DNA of 64,000 nt, from the NCBI RefSeq assembly GCF_001687605.2, contig NZ_CP016539.2, forward strand, positions 836,501-900,500. The letters run 5' to 3'. The stretch is from Planococcus plakortidis (GTDB taxonomy: Bacteria > Bacillota > Bacilli > Bacillales_A > Planococcaceae). A model generated the notes under the pieces. That model ran no database searches and was not told where the DNA came from. It saw nothing but the letters and a program-made list of their open reading frames with translations. Both the position numbers and the translations under genes were made by a program. This document shows positions 17,355 through 26,015 of this stretch, in pieces. Each line of letters starts with the position of its first letter. Positions within the stretch are counted from its first letter, which is position 1.

Positions 17355-18242
17355 TCATGTAATGGATGCTTCGTAGATGTCTTTGATGGACTTCTCGAGC
17401 GTCGTATTGAACTCTTCATCCGTCTGGCCAGCACTCAAGCCTTCTGACAAGGCGCGTGAGAAGCTGGCGATCAAGCCTTTGTTTTCCGAAAGCTTCTGGT
17501 TCGCTTCTTCGCGCGGATAGCCGCCCGACAATGCCACGACGCGCACGACGCGAGGGTGGTCGATCAATTCCTTATAGAAATTCGCCAGCGTCGGGATCGT
17601 CAATTTCAACATGACGTACTCATCGTCGCTGAGTTTATCGAGGTGGCTGAGGATTTCGTCGTTCAGCATGGCCTCGATGCGCTCTTTGTCTGCACTGTTG
17701 ATGTCGACTTCCGGCTCGATGATTGGCACGAGCCCTGCGGCGATGACTTCTTTCGCCACTTCAAATTGCTGGTCGACAACTTGCTTGATGCCTTCTGCAT
17801 TCGGTTCTTTGATGACCGAGCGCATTTTGGTGCCGAAGACATTGCGTTCGACCGCACGCTTCAACAGCTCGCCAAGATTCGGGTTCGGCTTCATCAACTG
17901 GACGCCGTTCTGTTCGTCAGCCAGGCCTTTATCGATTTTCAGGAATGGCACGACACCTTTCGCTTCCCATAAATAATCGCTTGTGTATTTGCCATAGACT
18001 TCGCGGTCCATCGTCTGTTCAAACAGGATGGCCCCGAGTACATAATCCGACGTAAATGCAGGCGCGGTCATGACGCGCGTTCTCATTTCGTGGATCAGGT
18101 CGAACATTTCCTCTTCATTGGAGTAAGCATCTTCATTCACGCCGTAAAGTTTTAGCGCTTTTGGCGTACTGCCGCCGCTTTGGTCCAATGCAGCGATAAA
18201 GCCCTTGCCGTTTTTCACTAACTCGAATTGTTTTGAATTCAT
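17355..18242 (-). CDS. fda: Class I fructose-bisphosphate aldolase
   Basis: A 295-residue enzyme splitting fructose 1,6-bisphosphate into dihydroxyacetone phosphate and glyceraldehyde 3-phosphate in glycolysis. It matches the Staphylococcus-type class I aldolase in length and sequence: an N terminus with [14 protein letters not shown], then PIIEPEVDI, the probable Schiff-base Lys in MLKLTIP (about K213), and ALSGGY near the phosphate site. Class I enzymes need no metal. The ATG follows a good AAGGAG-type site. It is a single-gene unit. Confidence 0.93.
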   Translation of the reverse strand: MNSKQFELVKNGKGFIAALDQSGGSTPKALKLYGVNEDAYSNEEEMFDLIHEMRTRVMTAPAFTSDYVLGAILFEQTMDREVYGKYTSDYLWEAKGVVPFLKIDKGLADEQNGVQLMKPNPNLGELLKRAVERNVFGTKMRSVIKEPNAEGIKQVVDQQFEVAKEVIAAGLVPIIEPEVDINSADKERIEAMLNDEILSHLDKLSDDEYVMLKLTIPTLANFYKELIDHPRVVRVVALSGGYPREEANQKLSENKGLIASFSRALSEGLSAGQTDEEFNTTLEKSIKDIYEASIT

Positions 18243-18350
18243 CGTCTCAGCTCCTTGGATAAAGAAATTTTGACTGCATTAATCCTGTTCCCTGCTAAGT
18301 GTACCAATAATCGGATTTTTCATCAAAAATGAAACAATCCGCACTATGTC

Positions 18351-19274
18351 TCAGCGGTGGTCGGCCAGGCTTTCGCGCTGGGCCGCTTCAAAATCAAAGG
18401 TGACGCCCGTCAATTGCTCGGACACGGCCCATAGTTTCTGGGCAAGCGCTTCGTCAACAGCTGTCGGGTGGGGCGTATCGAGTGCGGGATAGCCTTTCCT
18501 GCGGCCTTTTCCGGCAGGTCCGATGTATTCGCCGCCTGCGAGATCCGGTTCTGTTGCGGCGTGGACCGTGGCGAGTGCGCCCATGTCCGGGGGCTGTAAA
18601 AAGCGGTTGGCGAAATCCCTCAGCAACACCGGTGCATCGTATTTGCCGATCTTGAAGATATTGGTGGCGGAAACGCCGGGATGGCAGGCGACGCTGATCG
18701 TCTGGATGTGGTGCTTTTTCAGCCGTCGGTCGAGTTCCATCGCAAACAGCATATTGGCAAGCTTGCTTTGGTTATAGAACTTTTTCGGGCGGTAGCCTTT
18801 CGAGCCGTCAAGATTATCGAAATCGATCGTGCCCCGGTTATGCGCGAGGCTGCCGAGCGTGATGACGCGCGAGCCCGGAGTTTTCGCGAGCAAGGGCAGT
18901 AGGTGGGCGGTCAGCGCGAAATGGCCGAGGTAATTGCTGCCGAACTGCAATTCGAATCCATCTTTCGTTTTTCCGTAAGGCGGCATCATGATCCCGGCAT
19001 TATTGACCAAGAGGTCGATGGAGTGGAAATGTTTTTTGTAGCTGTCCGCAAAATGGCGGACGCTTGCGAGATCGGCCAAATCGAGCTTCAAGACAGCGAC
19101 CGTCGCTTCGGGGTGGTAATCGAGGATCTCCCGTTTGGCGTTTTCGCCTTTGACCAAATCCCGGACCGCCAGGAGGATCGAAAAGCCCCGGCCAGCGAGC
19201 ATATTGGCAGCTTCCCATCCGATTCCGCTATTGCCGCCTGTGATGACAGCGATTTTATGATCGACATTCTGCAA
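18351..19274 (-). CDS. SDR oxidoreductase, retinol dehydrogenase-like
   Basis: A 307-residue SDR, longer than the classical members, of the retinol dehydrogenase / WW-domain oxidoreductase-like group. It shows TGGNSGIG, LVNNAGIMM, the catalytic YNQSK and SVACHPG. The extra C-terminal 50 residues are typical of this group, which is widespread in soil bacteria with mostly unknown substrates. The start is TTG 19274 with AAAAGGAG 8 bases upstream. It is divergent from ilvA. A GGGTAAACT motif lies upstream at 19331-19339. Confidence 0.85.
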   Translation of the reverse strand: MQNVDHKIAVITGGNSGIGWEAANMLAGRGFSILLAVRDLVKGENAKREILDYHPEATVAVLKLDLADLASVRHFADSYKKHFHSIDLLVNNAGIMMPPYGKTKDGFELQFGSNYLGHFALTAHLLPLLAKTPGSRVITLGSLAHNRGTIDFDNLDGSKGYRPKKFYNQSKLANMLFAMELDRRLKKHHIQTISVACHPGVSATNIFKIGKYDAPVLLRDFANRFLQPPDMGALATVHAATEPDLAGGEYIGPAGKGRRKGYPALDTPHPTAVDEALAQKLWAVSEQLTGVTFDFEAAQRESLADHR

Positions 19275-19480
19275 GAAATCATCTCCTTTTTAAAAACCAT
19301 TTTGACTGCGCGAGCCTTCTATTTCTATCTAGTTTACCCCATTTGAAAAATGAAACCGCATACATTCGGGAAAAATCGAAAATCCGGCAAAATGGTCAAT
19401 TAATTGTCTAAATTTTTACACAACAAAGGCCTCTGATGTGTTAGAGTAATTCAATAATCAAAATGAAGAGGGTGAATCAG

Positions 19481-20767
19481 ATGGCAAAAAACATCACAGA
19501 GCTGGAAAGGGAAGTCGTCGCTAAAGAGGTGACCGTGGCCGATATTATGGTCGCCAATCAGGCGCTGAAGGATGTCATCATCCGGACGCCCTTGCAGCGC
19601 AACGAGATTCTTTCGGCACGCTATGGCTGTAATGTCTTTTTGAAGCGCGAAGACCAGCAAGTGGTGCGTTCCTTCAAATTGCGTGGCGCCTATAATTTCA
19701 TCCGCAGCATGAGCGAGTCCGAACGGTCCAATGGCGTTGTCTGTGCGAGTGCCGGAAACCATGCACAAGGCGTCGCTTATTCCTGCCAGGCGCTCGGCAT
19801 CGAAGGGAAGATTTTCATGCCGCTCACGACACCGAGCCAGAAAGTCTCACAAGTGAAACGGTTCGGCGGAGAGTACGTCGAAGTCATCTTGACCGGCGAC
19901 AGCTTCGACGATGCCTTTGCGGCGGCGATGGAAGTCTGTTCGGAAGAAGGCAAGACTTTCGTCCATCCGTTCAATACGGAAGCGGTGATCGCAGGGCAAG
20001 GGACGGTCGCGGTTGAAGTGCTCAACGATATGCAGGAACCGGTCGATTATATGTTCTGTGCGATCGGCGGCGGGGGATTGGCTTCTGGCGTCGGTACGTA
20101 TTTAAAAGGTATTTCTCCCGGGACGAAGCTGATCGGCGTCGAACCCGAAGGCGCGGCGAGCATGAAAGCTTCCCTAAAGGAAGGCCAAGTGACGCGGCTC
20201 GATACGATCGATACCTTCGTCGACGGGGCAGCGGTCAAGCAAGTCGGCGATCTATCGATGGCGATTTGCCAAAAAGTGCTCGACGACATCGTTCCGGTCC
20301 CGGAAGGCAAAGTGTGCACGACGATCCTTGAACTGTATAACGAAAATGCCATCGTCGCAGAACCGGCGGGCGCCTTATCGGTGGCGGCACTCGATTTCTA
20401 CCGCGAGGAGATCCGCGGGAAAAATGTCGTCTGCGTCGTCAGCGGCGGCAACAACGACATCGAGCGTATGCAGGAAATCAAGGAGAAATCCTTGATTTAT
20501 GAAGGCTTGAAGCATTATTTCATCGTAACGTTCCCACAGCGTGCGGGAGCGCTCCGGAAGTTCATGGGCGATGTGCTCGGCGAACAGGATGACATTACGC
20601 ATTTCGAATACACCAAACGAAATAACCGGGAACACGGCCCGGTCCTGGTGGGGATCGAATTGAAAGACCCGGCAGATTATGGGCCACTCGTTGAGCGCAT
20701 GGCGCAAAACGGCTTCCCGTATAAGGACATCAATAACGATTCCCTGCTATTCAATTTGCTGATCTGA
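19481..20767 (+). CDS. ilvA: Threonine ammonia-lyase (threonine dehydratase)
   Basis: A 428-residue PLP enzyme converting L-threonine to 2-oxobutyrate, the first step of isoleucine synthesis. The PLP Lys is K66 in RSFKLRGA, the phosphate loop is GGGGLASG, and CASAGNHAQG is the second fold-II signature. The last 90 residues or so form one ACT-like regulatory domain (HYFIVTFPQRAGALRKF), the single-domain type found in Bacillus. That predicts feedback control by isoleucine. The ATG at 19481 has GAGGGTG upstream; an in-frame ATG at 19463 lacks a site. No other ilv genes are adjacent. Confidence 0.93.
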   Translation: MAKNITELEREVVAKEVTVADIMVANQALKDVIIRTPLQRNEILSARYGCNVFLKREDQQVVRSFKLRGAYNFIRSMSESERSNGVVCASAGNHAQGVAYSCQALGIEGKIFMPLTTPSQKVSQVKRFGGEYVEVILTGDSFDDAFAAAMEVCSEEGKTFVHPFNTEAVIAGQGTVAVEVLNDMQEPVDYMFCAIGGGGLASGVGTYLKGISPGTKLIGVEPEGAASMKASLKEGQVTRLDTIDTFVDGAAVKQVGDLSMAICQKVLDDIVPVPEGKVCTTILELYNENAIVAEPAGALSVAALDFYREEIRGKNVVCVVSGGNNDIERMQEIKEKSLIYEGLKHYFIVTFPQRAGALRKFMGDVLGEQDDITHFEYTKRNNREHGPVLVGIELKDPADYGPLVERMAQNGFPYKDINNDSLLFNLLI

Positions 20768-20769
20768 TG

Positions 20770-20813
20770 GCTGTGCTTTCTGCCGTGCATGTGGGGCAGG
20801 GAACACAGTTTTT
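20770..20813 (+). terminator. Terminator of ilvA
   Basis: CTGTG/CACAG with an inner CTGCC/GGCAG stem is followed by a T6 run. Confidence 0.65.
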
Positions 20814-20996
20814 TCAAACCTGGCGAATTATTAAGCTTTTTGATTCACTTAGACTAAAAGAAATCATTTCCTATCAATAATAAACAGAAAGATGATAATA
20901 AAATATTAATTTAAATATTCAGTAATTTAGGGTTTACAAGAAATGTGAAATATTGTAGGCTGATACTATCACTTTATATTATACAAAATATCAATT
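20814..20996. other. AT-rich intergenic region
   Basis: No gene is seen. The stretch is strongly AT-rich, unlike its surroundings. TTTACA at about 20936 followed 17 bases later by TAGGCT could be a weak promoter for the leader that follows. Confidence 0.35.
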
Positions 20997-21194
20997 GCCA
21001 TCTTTATTAGCGCTTTATGGGAAGATGGCATCAATAAAATTGAATGGCTACTTCCGGATAAGGCAGGGAACCAGGATTGCCGGTTCTGTGCAGCTGGAAA
21101 CTTAAGCTTTGGTTGAATGTGACAGACTATAGTGCTGTGCGCAGCGCCGGAAATATTCTCCTCTGGATAGAGGAGTCTGTTCCGGTGCTTTTTT
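20997..21194 (+). promoter_or_regulatory. Structured 5' leader with attenuator-like terminator
   Basis: Three hairpins lie in a row before the small-gene cluster at 21221. The first is TGCCATCTT/AAGATGGCA (20997-21030). The second is GAACC/GGTTC (about 21068-21087). The third (21144-21194) pairs GCGCCGGAA with TTCCGGTGC around an inner CTCCTCT/AGAGGAG stem and ends in T6, a classic terminator only 26 bases before the first ATG. No + strand gene ends nearby that would need it. This suggests transcription attenuation. It does not match any riboswitch or T-box I know. Confidence 0.5.
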
Positions 21195-21220
21195 AGTACG
21201 GAATAAAGGGAGAGAAGGTT

Positions 21221-21574
21221 ATGGAAGAAAGGGGAGGGCTTGTCGAGCCGTTGGGGAACGCTTGGCAAGAACCAGAAACATCAATGAAGGGCCGCCCTGG
21301 GTTCAGCGGCGGGACTGGGGGAACGATTCGTTTTCTTGGATACGATAGCGGGGGGCGTGCGGTCAATCAAGTGGAGCTCTGGCTGACTCGGGAAGAACTG
21401 CCTGTATTTATCGAGGCACTGGTCACCCACCCGATGCCACTGCCGACGGATTACCTGCAGACGGCTGAACCCCGGGACGATGGATTTTGTGTCCGGATCC
21501 GTTCCCATGAATCACCGAAAGTATTCGTTTCAAGGCTGAGTTCGGCGATTGGCTGTCTCGAGCAGCCGGCGTAA
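21221..21574 (+). CDS. Unrecognised protein, 117 aa
   Basis: A soluble 117-residue protein with GGGAGAGAAGG just before its ATG. The first 35 residues are Gly- and Pro-rich and probably unstructured. The rest has alternating beta-like and helical segments, including QVELWLTREELPVFIEAL. I recognise no family. It is the first of four small genes after the attenuated leader, each with its own ribosome site and short spacing, so they probably form one operon. Confidence 0.6.
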   Translation: MEERGGLVEPLGNAWQEPETSMKGRPGFSGGTGGTIRFLGYDSGGRAVNQVELWLTREELPVFIEALVTHPMPLPTDYLQTAEPRDDGFCVRIRSHESPKVFVSRLSSAIGCLEQPA

Positions 21575-21607
21575 ACAATCCAAATCAAGTGGAAGGCGGT
21601 AGTTTAA

Positions 21608-21820
21608 ATGGATAATCGGAGTGACCTGATCAAACTGGGTGATGAAGACATTTACCTGATTCTATACTTGTGGAAAGTAAAAGGCTGTGAAACAAAAGAA
21701 TTGGCACAGCGCTTCCATATCAGCGCCGATTCTGTGGATGATTTGCTGTCAGGGCATGCGAGGAGAGATTGCTACAGGGACTTCAACCGGATTGAAAAAT
21801 ATTTGGTGGAAACTTACTGA
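21608..21820 (+). CDS. Small HTH-like protein, 70 aa
   Basis: A 70-residue protein whose middle reads as a helix-turn-helix (KELAQRFHISADSVDDLLSG), followed by a C-containing turn and a final helix. It is clearly related to the protein at 21981-22214: both share L-x-DE, Y-x-ILY, a G five residues on, a hydrophobic HTH core, G-x-x-R-x-x-C and a closing F-x-x-x-E. DNA binding is plausible but unproven. The site AAGGCGG precedes the ATG. Second gene of the small-gene cluster. Confidence 0.65.
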   Translation: MDNRSDLIKLGDEDIYLILYLWKVKGCETKELAQRFHISADSVDDLLSGHARRDCYRDFNRIEKYLVETY

Positions 21821-21850
21821 GCGGTAAATTTATGATGGGGAGTGTTCAAT

Positions 21851-22018
21851 ATGGGGAACCGCAACGAGATGAAGAAAATCAGCGCTGCTTTTGCAGCCCG
21901 CTATGAGCGCTTTATAAAAGGCTATCAGCAGTATAAAGCGGAACACATCCGGCAGCATACTGATGGGGAGGTCGAACGCTATGACAACAGCACACGAACT
22001 GAACAGGCTCAGCGATGA
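21851..22018 (+). CDS. Small basic protein, 55 aa, unrecognised
   Basis: A short frame opening at ATG 21851 with GGGGAG 8 bases upstream. It encodes 55 polar residues rich in R, K, Q and Y, with no membrane segment. It overlaps the start of the next gene by 38 bases in another frame, so the two may be translationally coupled. No family is recognised. The ribosome site and position in the cluster are the support; it is the least certain of the four. Confidence 0.45.
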   Translation: MGNRNEMKKISAAFAARYERFIKGYQQYKAEHIRQHTDGEVERYDNSTRTEQAQR

Positions 22019-22214
22019 GGCCGTCTACAGCATCTTGTATTTCTATCATATTGAAGGATTTCCCGCCGAACACTTAGGCATGAAATATGGCGTCAGCAGT
22101 TTGACGATCGAAGGCATCGCCAAAGGCCGATACCGCCCGAAATGCCATGAAAATTTCATGATCGTCGAAGGCATTTTGGAACGCCGCTCGGTGAAGCGGG
22201 CCGAAAGCCTCTAA
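21981..22214 (+). CDS. Small HTH-like protein, 77 aa, paralogue of 21608
   Basis: A 77-residue protein related to the one at 21608-21820. The central segment EHLGMKYGVSSLTIEGIAKG looks like the recognition part of a helix-turn-helix, and GRYRPKC follows as in the paralogue. The ATG at 21981 has GGGGAGG upstream; an in-frame ATG at 21963 overlaps this site. It is the last gene of the cluster and is followed by a strong terminator. Two diverged HTH paralogues in one short operon suggest a heterodimer or two-site regulator, which is inference. Confidence 0.65.
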   Translation: MTTAHELNRLSDEAVYSILYFYHIEGFPAEHLGMKYGVSSLTIEGIAKGRYRPKCHENFMIVEGILERRSVKRAESL

Positions 22215-22231
22215 ACCTGAAATGAAAACCG

Positions 22232-22272
22232 AAAAAGCCGGAAGCCCATTCAAACGGGTTTCCGGCTTTTAT
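22232..22272. terminator. Bidirectional terminator
   Basis: AAAAAGCCGGAA and its complement with an inner CCC/GGG pair lie between the small-gene cluster and the convergent msrAB gene. Confidence 0.82.
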
Positions 22273-22277
22273 CTTGC

Positions 22278-23384
22278 TCACTCAAGTGCTTTGTCCGTCA
22301 GGTATCCGTAGCCTTGCGCTTCCATCTCTTCGAGCGGCACAAAACGCAATGCCGCACTGTTCATGCAATAGCGCAAACCGCCAGCTTCTTCCGGCCCGTC
22401 TTCAAAGACATGCCCCAGATGGCTGTCTCCCGTGCGGCTCCTGATTTCGGTCCGCATGCCGAACAGGGAAAGGTCGTCGTGTTCGGTCACGACTGCCGGA
22501 TCGATCGGCTTCGTAAAGCTTGGCCAGCCGGTTCCTGAATCGTATTTGTCCTTGGAAGAAAAGAGCGGTTCGCCTGTGACGATGTCGACATAGATGCCGG
22601 GTTCGTAAAAGCCGTCGTATTCATTATCGAAAGCGCTCTCTGTCCCAGCTTCCTGGGTGACGCGGTATTGCTCATCGGTCAGCATTTCCCGAATTTTGTC
22701 TTCGTCCGGTTTTGGGTAATCAGCCGGATCGACTAATTGCGGCACTTCCTGATCTTCTAAGCTCGTAAAGTCAACATGGCAATAACCGTCAGGATTTTTC
22801 TCCAAATAATCTTGATGGTAATTCTCCGCGAGATAGTAATTCGTCAGCGGCTCGACTTCTGTGACAATGGGTTTCTCGTATTTTTGTTGCTCGTCGGTGA
22901 TTTCCTTCTCGATTGTGCTTACAGCCGAAGGGTCGTCATAGAAAATGGCTGTCCGGTATTGGTTGCCGCGGTCATTGCCCTGCTGGTCGACGAGTGTCGG
23001 GTCGATGATGAGGAAATAGCGGTCGAGCAATTCCTCTAGCGACACACGCTCGGGGTCATAGCGCAAATGGACGGTCTCGGCATAGCCGGTATCGCCTGTC
23101 AGCACTTCTTCGTATGTCGGGTTTTCGATCGTTCCGCCTGCATAGCCCGACGTCACGTCATAGACACCGTAAATGCGGGCCATATAGGCTTCGACGCCCC
23201 AGAAGCAGCCACCCGCGAACCAGATGTCTTCCAGGTTTTCCGTATCAAATTCCAGCCCTTCGTTCGGGTTATCCGGGAAACGTGATTCCGTTGCAGAAGA
23301 GACGGTGGTCGAGTCGGTAACGGCTTCGCTTGAACAGCCCGCCAGCAGCAATAGCAAGAGCCCAGGCAGAAAATATTTTTTCAT
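22278..23384 (-). CDS. msrAB: Lipid-anchored methionine sulfoxide reductase MsrAB
   Basis: A 368-residue fusion of two enzymes that repair oxidised methionine: MsrA (S-sulfoxide) and MsrB (R-sulfoxide). The N terminus is a lipoprotein signal with lipobox LAGC (C17), so it acts outside the membrane. The MsrA active site is GGCFWG (C60); the MsrB catalytic Cys is in RYCMNSA (C340). The zinc-binding CxxC pairs of many MsrB proteins are absent. A thioredoxin-like lipoprotein gene ends 16 bases upstream, the expected electron donor, as in the pneumococcal extracellular MsrAB2 system. Confidence 0.92.
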   Translation of the reverse strand: MKKYFLPGLLLLLLAGCSSEAVTDSTTVSSATESRFPDNPNEGLEFDTENLEDIWFAGGCFWGVEAYMARIYGVYDVTSGYAGGTIENPTYEEVLTGDTGYAETVHLRYDPERVSLEELLDRYFLIIDPTLVDQQGNDRGNQYRTAIFYDDPSAVSTIEKEITDEQQKYEKPIVTEVEPLTNYYLAENYHQDYLEKNPDGYCHVDFTSLEDQEVPQLVDPADYPKPDEDKIREMLTDEQYRVTQEAGTESAFDNEYDGFYEPGIYVDIVTGEPLFSSKDKYDSGTGWPSFTKPIDPAVVTEHDDLSLFGMRTEIRSRTGDSHLGHVFEDGPEEAGGLRYCMNSAALRFVPLEEMEAQGYGYLTDKALE

Positions 23385-23400
23385 CAGGGATTCCGCCTTT

Positions 23401-23907
23401 CTAGTGAATCGAGTTCATCAATTCGAGTATGTCGTAGTTGGTCACGTGGCCGGTGTGTTGTTCGATAATCTTGCCGTCAGTATCGATCCATATAGAACTG
23501 GGGTAAGCTTCCAGTTGGTATTGGTTGAAGGTTTTTCCGCCTTCATCTAGGAGGACGATGAAATCGCCGTCATGGTCGATGGTTGAGAACCAGGCTTTGA
23601 ATTCTTTGGGGTTCCGTTCGGCATAGGTCCCAGGGGAGACAATTGTGAGGACGATGAAATCTTCATCGCTTTCGATAAGCTCTTCCATTTCGTTCAATCC
23701 CGAGAGGCAGATGGAGCACCAGGAGGCCCAGAATAGAAGGTAGACTTTCTCGCCCCGGTAATCGTCGAGGTGGTGGACGGTGCCATTGAGGTCAGGCAAT
23801 ACAAAATCAGGTGCCGTGGGGCCGCGGTTTTCGGATAAAGCCTCGGAACAGGAAGTGAAGGCGAGCAGGACGGCAGCCAACATCAGCAACTGGAGCGGTA
23901 ACTTCAT
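23401..23907 (-). CDS. TlpA-like extracellular thioredoxin lipoprotein
   Basis: A 168-residue thioredoxin-fold protein. The signal peptide ends in FTSC (C20), a slightly atypical lipobox. [11 protein letters not shown] is the usual TlpA/ResA opening, and the redox site is WASWCSIC (C64 and C67). SSIWIDTDG matches the cis-Pro region, although Pro is shifted to AYPSS. It would pass electrons to MsrAB, the next gene. The ATG at 23907 has GGAAGG 9 bases upstream. No CcdA-type membrane reductase gene is adjacent, so its own electron source lies elsewhere. Confidence 0.88.
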   Translation of the reverse strand: MKLPLQLLMLAAVLLAFTSCSEALSENRGPTAPDFVLPDLNGTVHHLDDYRGEKVYLLFWASWCSICLSGLNEMEELIESDEDFIVLTIVSPGTYAERNPKEFKAWFSTIDHDGDFIVLLDEGGKTFNQYQLEAYPSSIWIDTDGKIIEQHTGHVTNYDILELMNSIH

Positions 23908-24082
23908 AGTGATCATCCTTCCAGTGGGATCAGCAAGAGCTTGGCGTTTTCTTGCGTGATTTACTATCTATTTGAGCTATTCCCTAATTAAGGGCCCTTG
24001 AATCCTGGAACTGTAAGGATGTGGAATACTTAGCGGCAAAGTTGGGTAAACTGACGGTAAGTAAAAGTATAGGGGCGGTTAG

Positions 24083-24817
24083 ATGGAGAGAGAAACGAAA
24101 TTATCGGGATTTGCTTTTATTGTGCTTCTGGTCGGGCTTGGGCTGGCAGCGTCGTTCATAGTCCTGTTTGCGCAACTGGCCGATGAAATGCTCGATCAGG
24201 AATTGGCCGTATTCGACGCGGTCACCATCCGGTTGCTGGAAGTGGTCGGGAGCAGCGGAATGGATACAGCCATGTTCATCATCACCGAGCTTGGGTCGGT
24301 GTGGTTTCTTGTCTTGATGTCGCTTGGCGTTTTATGGATCCTCGGTGTCAGGATGCGCGACAAATGGGGCGTCTTGTTCTATTTAGTGGCAGTCGGTGGC
24401 GGCTCGTTGTTGACTCTTTTATTGAAGCATTTCTTCAGCAGGGAGCGGCCGGGCATCAATGAAGCGATCGATGCGGTCGGCTATAGTTTCCCGAGCGGCC
24501 ATTCGATGGGGTCGCTCATCTTCTACGGTTTCCTCATTTACCTAGTTATCCGGACGAGGCAGAAACCATGGCTGCAATGGACGTCCGTTTTTGGCCTTGG
24601 CGCGCTGATCGTGCTGATCGGCATCAGCCGGATTTATCTGGGGGCGCATTTTCCGAGCGATGTCTTGGCGGGCTATATCGCCGGCACTATCTGGCTTGTG
24701 CTGAGCCTGGTGGCGCTCGAATGGATCCAATGGCAACAGCGAAGCCCGGTGCCGCCTGTTACAGCCTTGCGGAAAGTATTGGCGCCCCTCTACCGGGCGG
24801 TCATCGATAAATTATAA
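24083..24817 (+). CDS. PAP2 superfamily phosphatase, membrane
   Basis: A 244-residue polytopic membrane protein with six hydrophobic segments. The three PAP2 motifs are all present: KHFFSRERP, PSGHS and SRIYLGAHFPSDV. Relatives dephosphorylate undecaprenyl pyrophosphate or phosphatidylglycerol phosphate on the outer face of the membrane; which applies here cannot be decided. A GGGGCGG site precedes the ATG, and GGGTAAACT lies about 30 bases upstream. A single-gene unit. Confidence 0.87.
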   Translation: MERETKLSGFAFIVLLVGLGLAASFIVLFAQLADEMLDQELAVFDAVTIRLLEVVGSSGMDTAMFIITELGSVWFLVLMSLGVLWILGVRMRDKWGVLFYLVAVGGGSLLTLLLKHFFSRERPGINEAIDAVGYSFPSGHSMGSLIFYGFLIYLVIRTRQKPWLQWTSVFGLGALIVLIGISRIYLGAHFPSDVLAGYIAGTIWLVLSLVALEWIQWQQRSPVPPVTALRKVLAPLYRAVIDKL

Positions 24818-24822
24818 ACACG

Positions 24823-24852
24823 AAGCTGCCGGTATTGCCGGCGGCTTTTTTC
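24823..24852 (+). terminator. Terminator of the PAP2 gene
   Basis: AAGCTGCCGG and CCGGCGGCTT form the stem and T6 follows. Confidence 0.75.
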
Positions 24853-25072
24853 TCGTGCATGAGCCGGTATAATATTGTCTTAATGAGCAAGTAAATTGAA
24901 TATGAAGATAGGCGGCCGGTGTCCTTTTGCTGATGGCCTTACTATCGTTCCTTATTGCCATCTTAATTTCATTCCCTTGACAGCGCAACTGATAATGACT
25001 GAAAAATCAAACAATTATGTAGCGTTTTTCTTCGAAAGGGCGTATGATCGAAGAAAAGGAGGTGCCCTTGAG

Positions 25073-25171
25073 ATGACCGATATCGTTGGGCTATTGCCCA
25101 TGCTCATTTTCGGCGGGATAGCTGTTGTCATCATCGGGATGGTATTCTCATTCAAGAATTGGACACATTAA
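25073..25171 (+). CDS. Small single-span membrane protein, 32 aa
   Basis: A frame of 32 residues with a near-ideal AAGGAGGTG site 8 bases before its ATG. After six residues it is one continuous hydrophobic span (LLPMLIFGGIAVVIIGMVF) ending in a short polar tail. Such proteins often modulate larger membrane complexes, but nothing identifies a partner. The quality of the ribosome site makes it likely real. Confidence 0.6.
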   Translation: MTDIVGLLPMLIFGGIAVVIIGMVFSFKNWTH

Positions 25172-25314
25172 CGGAAGATGTGGGGAGCGGTTCTCGGAAA
25201 ATCCTGCACAGGGAAAGATGGGTGCGGGATTTTTCCATGTTTTTAAAAGGGATTTCCGCATCTTTGCCGAATGACAAGCTAGTAAACAGGATTTCAAGGG
25301 GCGAGGGTGAGGGA

Positions 25315-25677
25315 ATGGGTGAAATGAAGTCGGGGGCATTGATCATCGGCGGGGGCGTATTATTATTGGTGCTCCTGGGGCTATATATGCTGCAAGGCAA
25401 AGGGACATTTCTGATCGCGGGCTATAATACGATGCCGAAAGAAGAAAAAGCGAAATACGACGGCCCGGCGATGGCCCGGTTTATCGGGAAATTATTGATC
25501 GCTTTGGCATTCAGCATGCTTTTTTGGCTCGCTGGCGCGTTGCTTGAAAAAAGTTGGATGTTCTACATCGGCGTGGCCTTATTCCTTGGATTCACCGGTG
25601 CGGCGTTGATTTATATGAATACGGGCGGCCGTTTTCTGAAACAGCCTTCTGGGGATGGGCACGAAAAAAACAAGTGA
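25315..25677 (+). CDS. DUF3784 family membrane protein
   Basis: A 120-residue protein with three hydrophobic segments and the family-like YNTMPKEEKAKYD after the first span, a hallmark of DUF3784 membrane proteins of unknown function. The ATG at 25315 follows a GAGGG site; ATG 25324 is possible. The last codons (for K-N-K-stop) lie inside the palindromic hairpin at 25670-25702. The convergent gene ending at 26041 ends the same way in a second copy of the hairpin. Confidence 0.78.
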   Translation: MGEMKSGALIIGGGVLLLVLLGLYMLQGKGTFLIAGYNTMPKEEKAKYDGPAMARFIGKLLIALAFSMLFWLAGALLEKSWMFYIGVALFLGFTGAALIYMNTGGRFLKQPSGDGHEKNK

Positions 25678-25702
25678 TACGGGGGTAGCCCGTGTCACTT
25701 GT
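25670..25702 (+). terminator. Palindromic terminator, copy 1
   Basis: A 14-base stem with a GGTAG loop; A7 precedes it, but no T run follows. It overlaps the stop codon of the DUF3784 gene. It is 32/33 identical to copy 2 at 26016-26048. Confidence 0.6.
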
Positions 25703-26015
25703 CAGACTGTCGAGAAAGGTGAGAAATTGTATTTTCCGAAGCTTATCGCTCGCTTTCCGTGGGCTCGCGCCCAAGCCTCCTCAGTCGCTTCGAAACCCTT
25801 GTGCTCCCACATCTGCGTGGCAGATGCGTCGCAAATGAATGCGCTCAGCACAGCTTCGCTCATTCATTCCTTGCGGGGTCTCGGTCGTCTCGCTGATCCA
25901 CAGGAGTCGAGCGAACGCTTCTCCAAATACTTAGACATATCATTGTATTTTTGAATGTAAAAAAAACGATCCCATTCTCATTCGTAATGGATCAATAGAC
26001 TTCTTCAACACTCTT
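25703..26015. mobile_element. 313-base insert between duplicated hairpins
   Basis: No gene is seen. The insert holds a diverged interspersed repeat (25735-25925) and is bounded by direct copies of a 33-base palindrome. Copy 1 keeps the A run and copy 2 keeps the T run of what looks like one original bidirectional terminator. This is the pattern left by insertion with target duplication or by a local duplication. No transposase or clear terminal inverted repeat was found. Confidence 0.45.
25735..25925. repeat. Interspersed repeat, Bacillaceae type, second copy
   Basis: Read on the minus strand it contains CGACTCCTG, GGATCAG, GAGACCCC, then a central insert, then GAGGAGGC and GGAAAGCGAGCG. The order matches the element at 17138-17255, but the copy is longer and diverged. 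Confidence 0.5.

Noticed and set aside
20997-21114. Protein-like frame (LWEDGINKIEW) inside the leader region
   Set aside because: There is no usable start codon; upstream it runs into a stop, and the stem-loops explain the segment better.
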